Below are positions 33,726-34,217 of a stretch of 34,217 bases of DNA, in pieces. Every line of letters starts with the position of its first letter. The first letter of the stretch is position 1. Source of the DNA: an uncultured Bacteroidaceae bacterium (GTDB lineage Bacteria > Bacteroidota > Bacteroidia > Bacteroidales > Bacteroidaceae); contig CAJORF010000133.1 of assembly GCA_905236985.1 (NCBI GenBank), positions 1 to 34,217 of the forward strand, written 5' to 3'. The notes below the pieces were generated by a model. The model saw only the letters and a list, made by a program, of their open reading frames with translations. It was not told the DNA's origin and made no database searches. Position numbers and translations under genes: made by a program.

Positions 33726-33733
33726 AAGGAGGT
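33726..33733 (+). promoter_or_regulatory. Consensus Shine-Dalgarno AAGGAGGT before hpf
   Basis: AAGGAGGT is complementary over eight bases to the anti-Shine-Dalgarno core and lies four bases before ATG 33738. Every other start in this window has at most a weak match (AAGGA before nagB, AGAGG before xerC/D). Confidence 0.85.
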
Positions 33734-33737
33734 TTTT

Positions 33738-34034
33738 ATGGAACTAAACGTTCAGGCAATCCGATTCGATCCCACAGAGAAACTGCAAGACTTCATCCAG
33801 AAGAAAGTGGGCAAACTCGAAAAATTCAGCGACGAAATAAGAAAGGTAGAGGTGTCACTGAAAGTCGTCAAACCAGAGACGGCGATGAACAAGGAGGCGT
33901 CCATTCGAGTTAATGCGGGAGCCGAACTTTTCGCCCAAAAGGTTTGCGACACTTTTGAAGAAGCAATAGATCAATGTATGGACGCACTGCTCCGTCAGTT
34001 GCAGAAAAATAAAGAAAAACAAGCGAACCGATAA
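33738..34034 (+). CDS. hpf: Ribosome hibernation-promoting factor, short form
   Basis: 98 residues, the short HPF/YfiA form without the C-terminal dimerisation domain. It binds the 30S A/P region and silences ribosomes in stationary phase or stress. MELNVQAIRFDPTEKLQDFIQKKVGKLEKFSDEIRKVEVSLKVVK is the family start, and FEEAIDQCMDALLRQLQKNKEKQ the final helix. It has no promoter of its own visible in the 35-base gap after the recombinase gene. Its translation start carries the only strong Shine-Dalgarno of the window, so its translation may obey different rules from its neighbours. Confidence 0.96.
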   Translation: MELNVQAIRFDPTEKLQDFIQKKVGKLEKFSDEIRKVEVSLKVVKPETAMNKEASIRVNAGAELFAQKVCDTFEEAIDQCMDALLRQLQKNKEKQANR

Positions 34035-34074
34035 AAAAAACCTCAAAAAGTTTTCGTGGTTCAATAATTATACC

Positions 34075-34082
34075 TACCTTTG
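34075..34082 (+). promoter_or_regulatory. tRNA-Tyr promoter, -7 box TACCTTTG
   Basis: TACCTTTG followed by CAGCCGTTTT; TTTC at 34052-34055 is an imperfect -33 at 19 bases. It probably drives tRNA-Tyr and the tRNAs and tuf expected beyond the window edge. Confidence 0.82.
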
Positions 34083-34122
34083 CAGCCGTTTTCGAGACAG
34101 TATGCTGTCAATAGCGGCTGCA
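34081..34122 (+). other. Nested inverted repeat between promoter and tRNA-Tyr
   Basis: TGCAGCCG (34081-34088) is the perfect inverse of CGGCTGCA (34115-34122), enclosing the hairpin GACAG-TATG-CTGTC (34096-34109). The left outer arm overlaps the last bases of the -7 box, so the outer pair may act at the DNA level while the inner hairpin will be in the transcript. Confidence 0.72.
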
Positions 34123-34134
34123 AGGGTCCGAAAA

Positions 34135-34217
34135 GGGCGGATACCAGAGTGGCCAAATGGGGCAGACTGTAAATCTGCTGGCGCACGCCTTCGGTGGTTC
34201 GAATCCATCTCCGCCCA
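34135..34217 (+). tRNA. tRNA-Tyr (anticodon GTA), class II
   Basis: 83 nt. Acceptor GGGCGGA (34135-34141) pairs perfectly with TCCGCCC (34210-34216), discriminator A at the last base of the window. D-arm CCA...TGG with the tRNA-Tyr loop GAGTGGCCAAA, anticodon arm GCAGA-CTGTAAA-TCTGC giving GUA, a long variable arm (TGGCGCACGCCTTC), and T-arm GGTGG-TTCGAAT-CCATC. CCA is not encoded as far as visible. Confidence 0.96.

Overview
The window comes from a Bacteroidales chromosome, most likely a Prevotella-like (Prevotellaceae) bacterium. The evidence is the gene content (DUF4271, DUF2851, a YfhO-type membrane protein, long LepB, short HPF), at least eleven promoters with the Bacteroidetes -7 motif TAnnTTTG, the near absence of Shine-Dalgarno sequences, and the rpsU - tyrosine recombinase - hpf - tRNA-Tyr order that usually leads into tuf and the secE/nusG/rplK cluster in this phylum. 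It is a core-genome window of about 52% apparent GC. I see no phage, plasmid, IS element, CRISPR array, defence island or polysaccharide-utilisation locus.

Region by region. (1) 1-4813, minus strand: a metK-led run of genes (metK, a LOG-family phosphoribohydrolase, DUF4271, hemD, rnpA, yidD, partial TldD-like peptidase). Most junctions overlap or nearly touch, and two gaps consist of short tandem repeats. The metK leader carries a SAM-II-like riboswitch followed by three hairpins. (2) 4814-8440, minus: dapB, lepB and a secreted GH43 glycosidase. (3) 8631-11047, plus: DUF2851 translationally coupled to dprA. (4) 11042-12848, minus: HIT protein, greA, recO. (5) 12995-19425, plus: tRNA-Glu, rpsT, gyrB, a GNAT-like gene, parE, coaD, which puts both type II topoisomerase B subunits within 6 kb. 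(6) 19598-20389, plus: nagB, ending in a long bidirectional terminator shared with cysS. (7) 20434-28997, minus: typA, a zinc metallopeptidase, an SGNH hydrolase, metG, ispG, cysS. IspG lacks the large insertion domain usual in this phylum. (8) 29246-34217, plus: rpsO, yfhO, rpsU, xerC/D, hpf, tRNA-Tyr.

No obvious new multigene system is present. The most unusual signals are non-coding or architectural: a family of roughly 40-bp GC-rich palindromic repeats, twice arranged as inverted pairs (REPIN-like), twice starting at a stop codon, and twice read in frame as the N-terminus of a protein (CoaD and YfhO); an extended promoter consensus running past the -7 box, and a rarer TTCG-type variant; the riboswitch-bearing metK leader; a consensus Shine-Dalgarno uniquely in front of hpf; structured DNA or RNA between promoter and tRNA at both tRNA genes; a 24-bp purine/pyrimidine-alternating tract just upstream of gyrB; and the compact IspG.
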